A DNA stretch of 64,000 bases from Amia ocellicauda (taxonomy: Eukaryota > Chordata > Actinopteri > Amiiformes > Amiidae), in assembly GCF_036373705.1 (NCBI RefSeq), contig NC_089855.1, positions 6,052,001-6,116,000 of the forward strand, read 5' to 3'. The stretch's first letter is position 1; each line of letters opens with the position of its first letter. Shown here piece by piece: positions 1-12,159 of this stretch. The position numbers and the translations under genes were made by a program. Under the pieces are notes generated by a model. The model worked only from the letters and a program-made list of their open reading frames with translations. It was not told the DNA's origin and ran no database searches.

Positions 1-1074
1 GATTTCCAATTTAAGTTTCTTTACTTGTAGCCTTTTTTCCTGGCAGTCGAGCTCAAGCATACGCTTACAGAGCGACTGCACATTGTCAGATCCAGCCTGC
101 ACAGCAAAACACATTGAGCGAATGAACATGGCATCATTAGTGTTGCATATTGTCAGTATGAATAATCCTTTTAATAGCAAAGGAAAAGCTGGAGCAGACC
201 AATAGTATCCCCCTCAACTGTACATAAGACAGGCATGTGAACTACATCAAATTATTTTAAATGGGGCAATCAAAACAATTGGTATGATATTACCCTGTAC
301 ATAAAGGGTGGACATCGAGCTGCCACCAGGGTCAGAACTGACTTTTCCTGCCCCACCAGTTCATAAACCCACCGGCTGCCACTGCCCTTTCACTTATAAG
401 GTCAATAGTGTTAACCGTAGTGTTTCCAGGAAACTTGCAGCATTCAGGCGGAGGAAAACCGAGAGCTGGGTGTCTTCAGCGTGGCAGCGTTTGTCTCCAC
501 TCCTCCAGGTCTCCTCCAGTGCACGGCAGCCCGAGCAAAGACTGGAACAGCAAACTGGGATAAGAATGTGAGAATGTGGGAAATGCACGGTGTTAGAAGA
601 TGGTGCATGACAGACGTTCTTCTGTTTCAGAGCAAACTATCCCTTTAAGAAACAAACGAAAAGTATTCATGTTAGAGTTCATTAACTAGAGCTAAGTCCA
701 GCCAGGATTACCACAGTGCCAAGATACAGTGCATCTACACAATAAATGAATAGGCATCAATCTGTTTCACTCTACATGATCTGGAGGTCCCAGATGTTTG
801 CAGAGTACAACATCAAGCAATGCTCAAAGTTGTTATTTTATGATCCATGTAAAGGGAGGAGTCATCTCCGCCCCCCTCCACGTCATAATTAATCATCTTC
901 TGTAAGAAATAAACACATTGTTTTCACCATGATCTCACAGGTTACCAGGCTGTGCTGCTAAGTTGCTATGGGGGAGTTGTAAAGGCAGGGAAATGACAGG
1001 GAAGAGGGCCTGTCTTCAGCAGAGGTGACGATATTAATCTGCCCGTGCTTTGTGCCTGACCTCCGTGTTCACAG
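1..1074. other. Intergenic DNA, no gene recognised
   Basis: No family was recognised here. A weak exon-like stretch lies at about 457-526, with an acceptor-like tract ending in cttgcag and a following ccag/gtct donor. None of its reading frames was recognisable. The rest is unremarkable non-coding sequence. Confidence 0.4.
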
Positions 1075-1172
1075 AAAGCGTTTAATGTCCCGAAGAGGAA
1101 GATCAGAGATCAGCCGACTCAAAAGGAGCCAGTCTTGGCAAAATCTCATAAACTCCCCTCCCCCTGAAAAAG
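1075..1172 (+). CDS. Candidate internal exon of an unidentified gene
   Basis: The 98-nt block is flanked by an acceptor (tgttcacag) and a donor (AAAAAG/gtaatt). One frame is fully open for 32 codons, entered with one leftover base and left with one base. It encodes a basic, serine-rich peptide containing SRLKRSQSWQNL and then a proline run. The other two frames carry stops. The peptide looks like a linker of a larger signalling or scaffold protein, but I do not recognise it. In other vertebrates the neighbours on this side of rab9a are tceanc and egfl6, and the peptide resembles neither from memory. Its phase does not join directly to the exon-like block at 10716-10775. It could be chance. 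Confidence 0.35.
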
Positions 1173-1221
1173 GTAATTTTCCTCAGATCTTGTCTTAGAT
1201 AGATAAGTCTTGCTTACAAAA

Positions 1222-1250
1222 ATATGTTGGTATATATATATATATATAAT
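1222..1250. repeat. Short AT microsatellite and T-run
   Basis: An alternating TA run of about 20 bases is followed by a short T-run. It is simple-sequence DNA. Confidence 0.7.
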
Positions 1251-1649
1251 TTTTTTAAAGGGTTTCAAAACAGTGTTAAAGGATTAGCAGAAAGGGATGA
1301 ACACACAGCCCATGTTGCTCACATGTTCTTCAGGAAGAGAATAAAACCCCACATTAGACTTGGGATGCTGTGAGTCGCACGAGAACAATCAGGAAGCTCT
1401 GGACACGTGAGCCCCGGCTCATCAGAGTTGTTAGATTTGAGGTATTTTCATGTCAAATGACTTTGCACCCCTTTCATCTGAAGAGGGATTAACTCTCGGA
1501 GTTGTTTGGTCTGATCGTTGGTCGTGAAGTCGCCGGTTTATTGTAGCGGCGTTTGGCACTTCTTTCACGAGGCGGTTTGGGATGTGTGCCTTATTCCCAA
1601 CATGACGGCCTAGAACTCCTTTCGGGTGCCAGATAAGAAGATAGTGTCT

Positions 1650-2160
1650 ATAGAACACGTATAGGAAACCATATAGCCTCTATCCATGGATGCTTTAAAC
1701 TTGACCTACGACCTCTCTTTCAAGGTGAAATTGTATGATTTTAGTGTGAAAACACTGCAAAAGCCATAACGGGCACCATGCCACATATAAAGCAGGCCAA
1801 ATGTGTTTTTTTTAGAACAAAATCTTTGATGTTCAATTGAGGGTGCAAATATCAATTGAATGTTATTTTGCCTTATAACTGCTTACAGAGTACAGATACA
1901 GTCACATTTACTATTGGACACGTATAGGAAACCCTAAGTGGGCTGTCTAAAACTGTCCTTGGTTTTGAACTTCGACCTCTCTTTTCAGGTCAAATTCTCA
2001 TTTTGAGTGATTTTTGCTCTATAACACCTAACAGAGAAGAGATAGGCCTTTGGTCAATATAGAGCACATATAGGACGTCATATATGCACCATCTAAAAAT
2101 GTCCTTCATTGTGACATGTGACCTCTCTATCAAGGTCAAACTCAATCTCAGTCCTATTTT
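1650..2160 (+). repeat. Diverged repeat units with TGACCT-N8-AGGTCA cores, copy 1
   Basis: Three related units start with variants of cacgtataggaaacc and each carries a dyad of the form (T/C)GACCT-N8-AGGT(C/G)A, at 1709-1728, 1973-1992 and 2119-2138. The 1855-2160 part is repeated, diverged, at 3000-3300: both share an 'actgcttacag...agatacagtcac...ggacacg' lead-in. The two duplicated units are about 146-150 bp apart. No coding potential is visible. The family name is not known to me. Confidence 0.65.
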
Positions 2161-2169
2161 CATGTCCCA

Positions 2170-3000
2170 CAGCTCACATCTGACTTCAGATTCAGAAAGA
2201 GCATTGATTTTTTACTAAACAAATGTCTAAATATCTTTGCTCTTCACCGTTGAACTCTAAAAATCATTCAAAATGTATATTTTATTGTAACATTTACACA
2301 ATTGATTTCCTCTAATGTCCACTAAATGTCACCCTTGTTCCAACTTTCACCTAATTCCTTTTTTGTGTGTGTTTGCACCTGATTATTGAATGATCATTTC
2401 CTGTCCCTTGGACTATTTACTGTACCTGCACAGCTCATCAACTGTGTGTATTTCTACTGCTTTGTTCTGAACTTTGTCTTTTCATTAACCTCTTCAAATC
2501 CAGATGAGAAATGCAAATATATGATGAATGAAATACAAAAAATGAACCAAAATTAGTTTTTCATTAACTGTTTATGTTCCCGTGTACCTCATATCCATGT
2601 TCAGTAAGCATATAAAAACAAGTGGGTTTTTTTAACAAAGAAACAATGCAAATGCAATATAAATAGCTTTTTAGCTTTATTTTATAATAAATACATAACT
2701 TTTGTAATAAAAAATACACTAAAATGCAAATAAACATAATAAACAAAACACTGAAACACATACAAATAATATGCAATACATTGGAACTCATATGGAAATA
2801 ATAAACAATACACTGAATTGCAAATTAAAATAATACACTGAAACACTATAATAATAAACAATAACTTTGCCATCACCGGCTTGCTCTGTGACATTTTTTG
2901 AAATGTTCAATACAACAAGCTTGGAAGACTGCACTACAAATGTGCTACAAATGCGCTCGTACATCATGGTACAGATACACCCTTGAGTGTATATTTTTTG
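2170..3000. repeat. AT-rich spacer with short tandem repeats
   Basis: This AT-rich stretch separates two copies of the same repeat. From about 2690 to 2870 a loosely tandem motif (aataaacaatacactgaa and variants) recurs every few tens of bases. Open frames here are products of this low-complexity composition. It is probably non-coding. Confidence 0.5.
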
Positions 3001-3300
3001 GTGCATTTTAACTGCTTACAGAATAGAGATACAGTCACTATTACTCTTGGACACGTGAAGTCACCATAAATGGGCAGTGTGAAAATGCCCTTAGATTTGA
3101 CCTTTCATTTGAGGTCAAATGCTCATCTTGAGTGATTTCAGCTTCATAACACCTTACAAGGAGGAGATAGGCGTTTGGTAAATAGGGAACACATATAGGA
3201 AGTCATATATGCACCATCTAAAAAAATGTCTTTCATTGTAACCTTTCACCTCTCTTTCAAATTCAAACTCAGTGAAGTTATAATTTCACCAAGTAGGAAT
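3000..3300 (+). repeat. Diverged repeat units with TGACCT-N8-AGGTCA cores, copy 2
   Basis: This is the second copy of the block at 1855-2160. An exact TGACCT-N8-AGGTCA dyad lies at 3098-3117. A degenerate one (cacctctctttcaaattcaa) follows about 150 bp later. The flank 'atataggaagtcatatatgcacc' type text is nearly the same as at 2069-2091. Confidence 0.65.
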
Positions 3301-3687
3301 GTTCACAGCACCAATCTTACTTCAGATTCAATCAGATCCAATTAGAGCATCTTTGGTTTAGTTAAGACATTGACTATCACCTTTGTGTTCTGCGTAAATC
3401 TCATTAACACACAATGTTAACATCAAAAGACCCACAAATTGGCAAACATGACACTTGTAGAGTACAACCAATGTGAATCAATCCAAGCTGCTACACATAA
3501 GAACATGGTTGTCATGACCCAATTCAAAATATTGTATGTGCTGCGTCACACTGCAATTGTTCACCAATCACAATGATAGCTTTTCATTAAGTGACATTCC
3601 TTCTGTAGACCACTGACGCCATCATGTGGACACATTTTGAAATTGCATTCAGAATATTGAATAATACAGACACTAGAGCTACACATA

Positions 3688-4524
3688 CACGATCAGTCAT
3701 AACATTATGAGTCAGTGGGTGGGATATATTAGGCAGCAAGTGAACATTTTGTCCTCAAAGTTGATGTGTTAGAAGCAGGAAAAATGGGCAGCGTAAGGAT
3801 CTGAGCGACTTTGACAAGGGCCAAATTGTGATGGCTAGACGACTGGGTCAGAGGATCTCCAAAACTGCAGCTCTTGTGGGGTGTTCCCGGTCTGCAGTGG
3901 GAACCTATCAAAAGTGCTCCAAGGAAGGAAAAGCGGTGAACCGGCGACAGGGTCATGGGCGGCCAAGGCTCATTGATGCACGTGGGGAGCGAAGGCTGGC
4001 CGTGTGGTCCGATCCAACAGACGAGCTACTGTAGCTCAAATTGCTGAAAAAGTGAATGCTGGTTCTGATAGAAAGGTGTCAGAACACACAGTGCATCGCA
4101 GTTTGTTGCGTATGGGGCTGCGTAGCCACAGACCAGTCAGGGTGCCCATGCTGACCCCTGTCCACTGCCGAAAGCACCTACAATGGGCATGTATCAGAAC
4201 TGGACCACAGAGCAATGGAAGAAGGTGGCCTGGTCTGAGGAATCACGAGTTCAAGATGTTGACTTGGCCTCCAAATTCCCCAGATCTCAATCCAATTGAG
4301 CATCTGTGGGATGTGCTGGACAAACTAGTCCCATCCATGGAGGCCCCACCTCGCAACTTACAGGACTTAAAGGATCTGCTGCTAACGTCTTGGTGCCAGA
4401 TCCCACAGCACACCTTCAGAGGTCTAGTGGAGTCCATGCCTCGACGGGTCAGGGCTGTTTTGGCGGCAAAAGGGGCGCCTACACAATATTAGGCAGGTGG
4501 TCATAATGTTATGGCTGATCTGTG
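3688..4524 (+). mobile_element. Decayed, internally deleted Tc1/mariner element
   Basis: Terminal inverted repeats (left cacgatcagtcataacatta, right its near complement ending gttatggctgatctgtg) are flanked by TA dinucleotides at 3686-3687 and 4525-4526, the usual Tc1/mariner target. The interior encodes a transposase in broken frames. An N-terminal helix-turn-helix part (about 3790-4200) includes [14 protein letters not shown]. It is followed directly by the C-terminal catalytic part with [16 protein letters not shown] (4264-4311). The middle of the DDE domain is deleted. The copy is 837 bp and cannot be active. Confidence 0.9.
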
Positions 4525-4997
4525 TATATGCTAGAATTAGTCTGAAAACTACTACTGATATAATGCAAATAAACTTAACATGTTGAACTGCTTATATTCA
4601 TCAGATACTCCTTTAAATGATGTTAAAATGACGTTTTTTCTACACATATGAAGTTTCCAGAAACTTCTAAATCTAGTTTTTTATTATTATAGTATTCAAC
4701 TTAAAGTAACAACTTAAAATTGCTGTAAGCAAGTGTCTTAATGTTATGTGATGGTGGATGTAAAAAATATGAACATAACATCTTGCTATATAAAATGTTT
4801 GTACAGCATCGTATTACTTTATATCTATATATATTAGTGAGTAACACACAAATAAAAATTTCAAAGCGACAAATGAAAATGAATGGTTAGAAAAGAAAAG
4901 ACAGAAAGACAGGGCGCTGTTTTGTCAAGCAGAGAGCATTCTGGGAGAGTCCTGACCTAGGCATGAGAGAGACAGAATCATTCTCCAGTAGAAAAGG

Positions 4998-5000
<3 letters not shown>

Positions 5001-5030
<30 letters not shown>
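5001..5030. repeat. (GA)n microsatellite
   Basis: An uninterrupted run of about 15 AG dinucleotides. Confidence 0.95.
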
Positions 5031-5033
<3 letters not shown>

Positions 5034-5828
5034 AAACATATCTGTAGTCCATACATAAAAGTGTCTAACATTAAAAATAAAAGGGAGTCTCAAGAAGTAT
5101 AATTTTCCAGCTGTAAATTTCACAACAGAGGCAAGGAACTTCTTTTAGGATCTAAACACGTCGGACATCTCCTCCGATGACATTTCAGAGCCTCCTGAAA
5201 ACTGGACCGGCCTAGGAAAGCCTGTCAATAATCCCGTGAATCAAAGGCAGTGAAGATGCCACATAAATCACCATCTTAATTCCGCTCAATTACCCAGAAT
5301 ACACATTGCTCACGGAGAAATTAGTAGATGAACAATGAACAATGAACAATTTATTCAACTACATTCTCATAAGAGAATCAATTGTTTCTAAAGAAGGTTG
5401 TCCATAATTATAAGTATACAGTATATACACTATTTAAAGAGGAACGGGGACAGATTAAATACATCAAGAGGCCTTGATTTGGCAGAGCTCTTAGGAACTG
5501 GAGATGCTCTGTATCAATCCTGCAAAAAGACTGTCTTCAGCCACTCTGCTTTCCTTTCTAGAAGGAAACACATGTACAGCGGTACCTGTCTGCAGCCCGA
5601 GTCCAGCTTTAGTGCAGATGTGACCAGCTGACCTTCCTGCAATCGCCATTCCTCACCGCTGTGGTGGAGGTGTTGCCTGCGTTCGAGGGGAGCAGCTGGC
5701 TGGGGTATGAACTGAAAATGAGCTGTTGAACAACTGCAGGGGCCCAAGCAATTCATTTTACATCACTGCAGCTTGCTGTTGTAACTAATCAAAAGCTGGA
5801 TTTGCTTCTGAGGAAAGGGTCATTTTCC

Positions 5829-5833
<5 letters not shown>

Positions 5834-5871
<38 letters not shown>
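5834..5871. repeat. (TG)n microsatellite
   Basis: An uninterrupted TG run of about 38 bases. Confidence 0.95.
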
Positions 5872-5873
<2 letters not shown>

Positions 5874-6830
5874 AGAGGGAGATAAAGAGGACACCAATGC
5901 TCTTGGACTTGGCATGGGTAAAGAGAACACATCCTGGAAGAATGGGGTGATGGAGAGGAGAAGTGACTGCCGGACGCAGGTTTACACATTTAACTTTGGT
6001 TTAAGTTTGTTCTCTCAGATTTGTGAGCGGGGTGGAGGGGAGGGAGTTTAGCTTTGCAAGATATCTGCTGTGCAAATAAATCACCTTTCTAATATATACT
6101 GCTGTGATTGACCTTGAAGGAACTCAAAAGTGATCTTCCAAGTGCAATTCTTCACTGAAATGAAATGATGAAAACCTGAAACGTTTCTATTTTCAATAGT
6201 CTGGCGAAAAAAGAATGCAAAGTAATACTGATACTATTGATTCTGATAAAGTTATTTTCTCTCATTGTACATGTTTGGCTTCAGATGGTTTCTTTTAAAT
6301 GGACAGTGGAGAACAAAGTCTAGTACGAAATGAAGTTCAAAAACAACGTGTAATTATGCTTTATTAGGTACACACTCTTTCCTTTCCTAAACTCAAAAGT
6401 AAGGAGACAGGATATGAGTGATACAACCAAATAAAAAATCATCAGACCTGCAACAATCAACACAACGATTGTGATATTTTTGTATTTGTACTTTGTATTT
6501 GACAGAGATTTCATGAGGAGCAACAACACAATCAACGAGGAGATGAATATTAAACCTATGGGATGAATGTGGTCCTTCTAGTGCTATGATTTGTTGAGTG
6601 CTTGTAACAATTTAAGAATTGGAAATCATAGGGAAATCTCATCTCTTGTTTGGAGTTGTTGCTGCATGTTTTTTTGCTGTTCTTTTTACCCAGAAAGCAT
6701 GTGTGTGTAAGTGTGTGTGACTGGCTTTCTCAGCGTGTCCGTCGCCATAATATACGTACGGGAAATGGTAATCTGCCATTATGTACTGGGAACTGAAAGC
6801 TTGACTCTGAAATAATGGGTAATCCTGTAT

Positions 6831-7470
6831 TAACGAGGGGTGACTCTTACAAACAATGTGGGGAAGCAATAAAAAAGGCAAACAGAATGCTAGGGTATAT
6901 TGTCAAAAGTGTAGAATTGAGAACAAGGGCAGTGATGTTCAGACTGTACAATGCGCTAGTTAGAGCTCATCTGGATACTGTGGACAGTTCTGGGCTCCAC
7001 ACTTCAAGAAAGATATCGCTGCTCTAGAGGCAGTTCAGAGGAGAGCAACCAGACTTATTCCAGGTCTGAAGGGAATGTCCTACTGAGAGACTGAGGAACT
7101 GAACCTTTTCACCCTGGAACAGAGGAGACTACGTGGGGACTTGATCCAAGTCTTCAAAATCATGAAGGGCATCGACCACATCAAACCAGAGGAGCTTTTC
7201 CAGATCAGCAGGGACACACGCACCCGGAGACACAAATGGAAATTGGGCTTCAAGGCATTCAAGACAGAAAACAGGAGACACTTCTTCACACAGAGAGGCG
7301 TCACAATCTGAACAAACTCCCCAGCGATGTGGCTGAAGAGACAATTTGGGAACATTCAAAACAGACTGGATAGGATCCTTGATCACTTAGTTATTAATGC
7401 ACACCAAATGAGCACGATGGGGCGAATGGCCTCCTCTCGACTGGACACTTTCTTATGTTCTTATGTTCTT
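6831..7470 (+). mobile_element. 3' end of a CR1/L2-like LINE
   Basis: The stretch encodes the end of a reverse transcriptase in broken frames. [11 protein letters not shown] is followed by [17 protein letters not shown] and then sequence matching the common 'LFTLEQRRLRGDLIQVFKIMKG' type tail. It ends with a short 3' UTR and a terminal (TTCTTATG)n repeat at about 7452-7470, the tail style of CR1/L2-clade LINEs. Two more 3' fragments of the same family lie at 16901-17037 (rab9a intron) and 50188-50476 (gpm6b intron). The element is 5'-truncated. Confidence 0.8.
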
Positions 7471-7714
7471 AAGGGTTCTGAAGCAAAAAGACAAGCAGAG
7501 AATGGTTCGTATTTTGTATTTCTGAATAATCCACCTCTGGACAAACAGAATCTGCATTATATACAAGATTCTTTATTTTCTGTCCTCTTAAAACGCATGA
7601 AAGAAAACCTGTTTTTCTCTTGCGCCTGTTAGGGCCTGGTAGAGTACTCTTAGTTAACAGTGTTGCTAAATGAAAAGTATGGAGAGGGACCAGGCGTCAT
7701 CTGAGACTGAATAG

Positions 7715-7960
7715 CTACTGCCTCTGACAGACCCCAGGCCGCAAAGTGGTCTGGCTCAGGGCCCAGACCCCGAGCTGGAGCAGGCCAGACTTCGGGTGCC
7801 AGCGTGTGTCTGGAGCCTGAGACAGTCGATCTGCCCATAGGGGAAGCTGCCAGGGCTCTCCGGTCAGGAGGGAGATGAGATCCACAAACCAAAGTCTGCC
7901 ACCTGGCGCCACCAGCAGGACTGTCACTCGTCCTCGCCTGCTCTTCTCCAGCACCATCAG
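7715..7960 (-). mobile_element. Fragment of a DIRS/Ngaro-like retrotransposon pol gene
   Basis: This GC-rich island has an 80-codon open frame on the minus strand with the order VTVLLVAP, then WFVDLISLL, then EPWQLPLWADRLSQ, then WHPKSGLLQLGVWAL. That arrangement is what I know from the RNase H-side end of pol in tyrosine-recombinase retrotransposons of fish. Only this fragment is visible, with no terminal repeats or recombinase. The assignment is from remembered family pattern, not from a search. Confidence 0.5.
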
Positions 7961-9324
7961 GTCTAGTACAGTAATATTGATGGAATGAAAGGATTGGTTT
8001 TGTAGTGGTTTTAGGACATCCCAGGATACACAGATGAAGAAGTAACAAGTTTATTACAGAAAACATAAATACAGGTTAACCCGGAGCTCTCCTCTCACAT
8101 GAAGTGAAGAAAAGAACTAGAGATGTGAGTTGGAGAAGCCTTTTTGTATCTTCAGATAGACAATGTGTTACAGTCTTCTCTGTCAGAAGTGATCTCATTA
8201 AAATCCAGTTGTACAGGTTTTCAGTTTGCCACATGCATAATAATTAACACAGACCTAAGTTTGTTACTGTTGAAGTGTTTGATGAGTTGATTGGTGCTGG
8301 TCAGCTTTCTTAGGCAGCAGATGTTTATCAAAGATATTGTTGTAAGTCCTTAACCAAATATCTGTGCCCCAAAACACACAACCTTTGTACTGTTTAACTG
8401 TTTCAGCTGATTGAATATCCTAGAAGACAGTGGCTAAATGAAATCATGAGAAGACAATGCTTGGTTGAAGTAACCCCTCAGACAGAAATGCATTAAGAAC
8501 TAATAATTAAAGTAGCCCCCAGAGCAGAGTAAATACAAACTAGTGATTCCTTTATAGACCAGACTGAATTAGCAACATGAAACCATTAATAATATATAGA
8601 GAATATAAAGGAAATAATAAAAGTACATTTTCCCACTACAGTTTAACACTTACATTTCACTGCCTTCCTTTATTTAATTTGTAACTGATCATATATTGTT
8701 TTGTAGTGCTAAAACAATCTTCCATTATCTGTGTTGGCCTTTATTCTTTGTGTGTTTGTTTGTTTTATTAGCTTTCCTTTTAGTTACATGGGTTACGAAA
8801 AGCTTTAGGACTTATTTATAATAATACACCCCTCTACTGTTTTTTCTTTTTAATCTCGAGAACATTTCAGAACCAGATTCATTAGGCCATCGTCCTTTTG
8901 GTAAAAGCTCTGCTACATTAGTTCTGCAATGGTTTCAGTATTGTCTTTGTGTTTTGAACTGGAAGCGGTGATTCCTCAAACTGGGGCTGTACAGTCAGAA
9001 GATAATGAAGTGGTCTGACACAATTCAGCCAATATTGTAACCCTGAGTGAACACTAGAATACTGTCAGAGCTCACATGGGTGCTGCACATGCACACATAT
9101 CACATACTTTTGTTTGTTGTTGGATCAATGTATTTGTTTTTCCTGCCTCCTCTTGTTATTACATGTCTTCTTCATGTTGTTTACAGTTTGTGTACCATTT
9201 TTGTGTGAAGTGTCCAGAATACTGAGCACTGGTAGTATGCATTGATCAAATACTTTTCTCTTCAAGCAAGCGGGCAGATTTCCTTTCAATCCTGTGCCTT
9301 TTCTTCTAAATGTACTTTTATGTA
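7961..9324. other. Intergenic DNA, no gene recognised
   Basis: AT-rich sequence without a convincing coding frame, RNA gene or named repeat. Confidence 0.5.
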
Positions 9325-10499
9325 CCATTTTAACTTTTAGACAGGTGTGAAAAAATGCTGTAAAGTAAGAATGCTTTCAAAAATAGACATGTTAGTAGAT
9401 TATATTTATCAATTAACTAGAGTGAACAGAAGAAAAATCTACTTCAAATCCATATTTGGTGTGACCACCCTTTGCCTTCAAAACAGCATCAATTCTTCTA
9501 GGTTCACTTGCACAGTTTTTGAAGGAACTCGGCAGGTAGGTTGGTCCAAACATCTTGGAGAACTAACCACAGTTCTTCTGTGGATTTAGGCTGCCTCAGT
9601 TGCTTCTCTCTCTTCATAATCCCAGACAGACTCGATGATGTTGAGATCATGGCTCTGTGGGGGCCATACCATCACTTCCAGGACTCCTTGTTCTTCTTTA
9701 GGCTGAAGATCGTTCTTAATGACTGTCGCTGTATGATTGGGGTCGTTGTCATGCTGCAGAATAAATTTGGGGCCAATCAGATGCCTCCCTGATGGTATTG
9801 CTTGGTGGATAAGTATCCGCCTGTACTTGTCAGCATTGAGGAGACCATTCATTCTGACCAAATCCCCAAGTCCATTTCCAGAAATGCAGCCCCTAACTTG
9901 CAAGGAACCTCCACCATGCTTCACTGTTGCCTGCAGACACTCATCCGTGTACTGCTCTCCAGCCCTTAAGTGAACAAACTGCCTTCTGCTACAGCCAGAT
10001 ATTTCACATTTTGACTATCAGTCCAGAGCACCTGCTGCCATTTTTCTGTAGTCCAGTTCCTGTGTTTTCGTGCATAGTTGAGTCACTTGGCCTTGTTGCC
10101 ACGTCGGAGGCATGGCTTTTTGGCCGCAAGTCTTCCATGAAGGCCACTTCTGACCAGACTTCTCGGGACAGTAGATGGGTGTACCAGGGTCCCACTGTTT
10201 TCTGACAGTTCTGAGCTGATGGCAGTGCTGGACATCTTCTGATTGCGAAGGGAAGTAAGCATGATGTGTCTTTCATCTGCTGCAGTAAGTTTCCTTGGAC
10301 GACCACTGCGTCTACGGTCCTCAACGTTGCCCATTTCTTTCCCTGGATTATGGATTTGATGTAGATTTTTCTTCTGTTCACTTGCACTCTGTTCTTTGCA
10401 CTTTGTTAATTGAAAAATATAATCTATTAACATGTCTATTTTTGAAATCATTCTTACTTCACAGCATTTTTTCACACCTATAACTTTTGCACAGTACTG
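9325..10499 (-). mobile_element. Decayed Tc1-like element (CAGTACTGTGCAAAAG family), antisense
   Basis: The right end is intact: on the minus strand it reads CAGTACTGTGCAAAAG, next to a TA at 10500-10501. The left end is degenerate (aacttttagacaggtgtg at about 9331). The minus strand encodes transposase pieces. The N-terminal part (about 10083-10400) contains [14 protein letters not shown]. The C-terminal part (9586-9924) contains [14 protein letters not shown] and [16 protein letters not shown], that is the second D and the final D/E block of a DDE domain. Frames are broken and part of the middle is missing. A better copy of this family lies in ofd1 intron 2 (26431-27909). Confidence 0.9.
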
Positions 10500-10715
10500 T
10501 ATATATATATATATATACACACACACAGACACACATACACACACAGTATGGTCTGCTTGCTTGTATTCAAATCAGCAAGCTCATATGGTAAATCAATCTT
10601 AAGTTGCTGGAATTTTGATCTAATTTTCTGTCTAATTTTGAGGTATTTTGTTTAAAATGTATCAGAATTCAATTCCAGATAAGAATGATTAAGGTGTCTT
10701 TTCTTATCCTCTCAG

Positions 10716-10775
10716 AGCAATGTTGTGAATGCCAGAGAGCTCCCCGTGACCAATCCTCCTGACATTGCACAGACG
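10716..10775 (+). CDS. Candidate 60-nt internal exon of an unidentified gene
   Basis: A pyrimidine-rich acceptor (tcttatcctctcag) precedes 60 nt that are open in a single frame, followed by a strong donor (ACG/gtaagg). The peptide is SNVVNARELPVTNPPDIAQT, phase 0 on both sides. The other two frames contain stops. The peptide is not one I recognise. Because the exon-like block at 1075-1172 ends with one extra base, the two cannot be adjacent exons of one transcript without another exon between them. A chance match to splice consensus is possible. Confidence 0.4.
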
Positions 10776-11880
10776 GTAAGGGGAATATGTGTCTGGTATA
10801 GTACTAAACAAAAATGCCAAACCTTTTCAGAATTTCAGTGTTTTCCTACAAGTTATAATAGATTAATCAAACATTGGAGGCCATGAAAAATTGGTGGAAA
10901 TGATCTACACATCCCACAGCTACAGTTACAACCAGAGCAATAAAACGACAGTTGTGTCTTTTACCGCCCTCATATTTAAAATTAAGTTTTTTCTTTTTTT
11001 AACAATGCATTCTGTATAGTTGACCAATGGGGCAATTAAATAAACGAGAAGCCTGAGGGCCCACTTTACACTGTGATGGGATGTCAAATCCCCAGCGCAC
11101 ATCTCCCTGACAGTCTGTCCACACCACTGTGACAACCTTCTTGAAATCAATCTGCCCACTTCTGGGTCGCAAACGTTTAATTGTCCTTGATCTACCCCGA
11201 TAGATGTATCAAAGGAGAAATTAAACATGACACGCAGGCCTGCACGACTGCCTGTATCATGTTGCAATTGTTGCGGCAATTGTTGCAGCAACTGCAATCT
11301 GTTGGTTTAAAGGATAATTGTTCACTGACGTGGAGTCACATAGGGGGATATCTGGACTGGAGTGAATAAGATCTTTAAAATTGTACTTCGTTGAAAGATT
11401 TCAGTGGGATTTACACATTTCGACCACCATCATATAGAAATACTGTTTTCATACAAACCAGTAGTTTGTTGTCATTGTTTTCCTTCATATTCAGTGTCCT
11501 AAAGGCCGACACATTTTGACTGCCACACTGAAACAGCAATGGTGGCGACCCCAGCTGGACATCTCTGTATTCCTACTCCACCCTGCCTCGTCATCAGACA
11601 GCTGGGTCCAGATATAAGGGGAACTGTACTAGAGTAATCTAACATCTGTCAGTTTGACACCCTGAAGCTGCAATGTATTTTAATTCATGTGACACTGTGT
11701 AAAACCTGAACTTGCTTTTACTCATTTCATACTCGGCTGACCTACGAGTGGTAAACAATTATCATTCCATAGCTGCTTATGCAACAAAAACTACAGTAAT
11801 AATAATAAGAATCATAATAATAAGAATCATAATAATAATAATAATAATGCAACACTCTTGTTATTGGAAGTATTTGTGTG
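10776..11880. other. Intergenic DNA, no gene recognised
   Basis: No coding frame or named repeat was recognised. A short AAT/ATT-rich simple repeat lies at about 11798-11850. Confidence 0.4.
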
Positions 11881-11885
11881 ATTAT

Positions 11886-12127
11886 TGATGAGTGTGTCTG
11901 TGTGTGTGTGTAGGTGTGTTGTGTGTGTGTGAGCATATGTCTGCGTGTGTGTTTGTGTGAGTGTGCATATCTGTCTGTATGTGTGTTTGTTGTGTGTGTG
12001 AGCGTGTGTCTGTATGTCTGTGTTGTGTGTGTGTCTCCCTCAGTGTGTCTCTGAGCGTATGTCTATGTATGTGTTTATGTGAGTGTGTGTATCTCTCTGT
12101 ATGTATTTGTCTGTGTGTGTGTGTGAG

Positions 12128-12159
<32 letters not shown>

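Larger units (their letters stand above)
4527..6830. other. Intergenic DNA with microsatellites
   Basis: No gene was recognised. The stretch holds a GA tract at 5001-5030 and a TG tract at 5834-5871. Open frames across the tracts follow from their composition. Confidence 0.5.

Noticed and set aside
3828-4492. Apparent host genes in the Tc1 copies
   Set aside because: [16 protein letters not shown] and TA-flanked inverted ends identify a broken transposase, not a domesticated gene.
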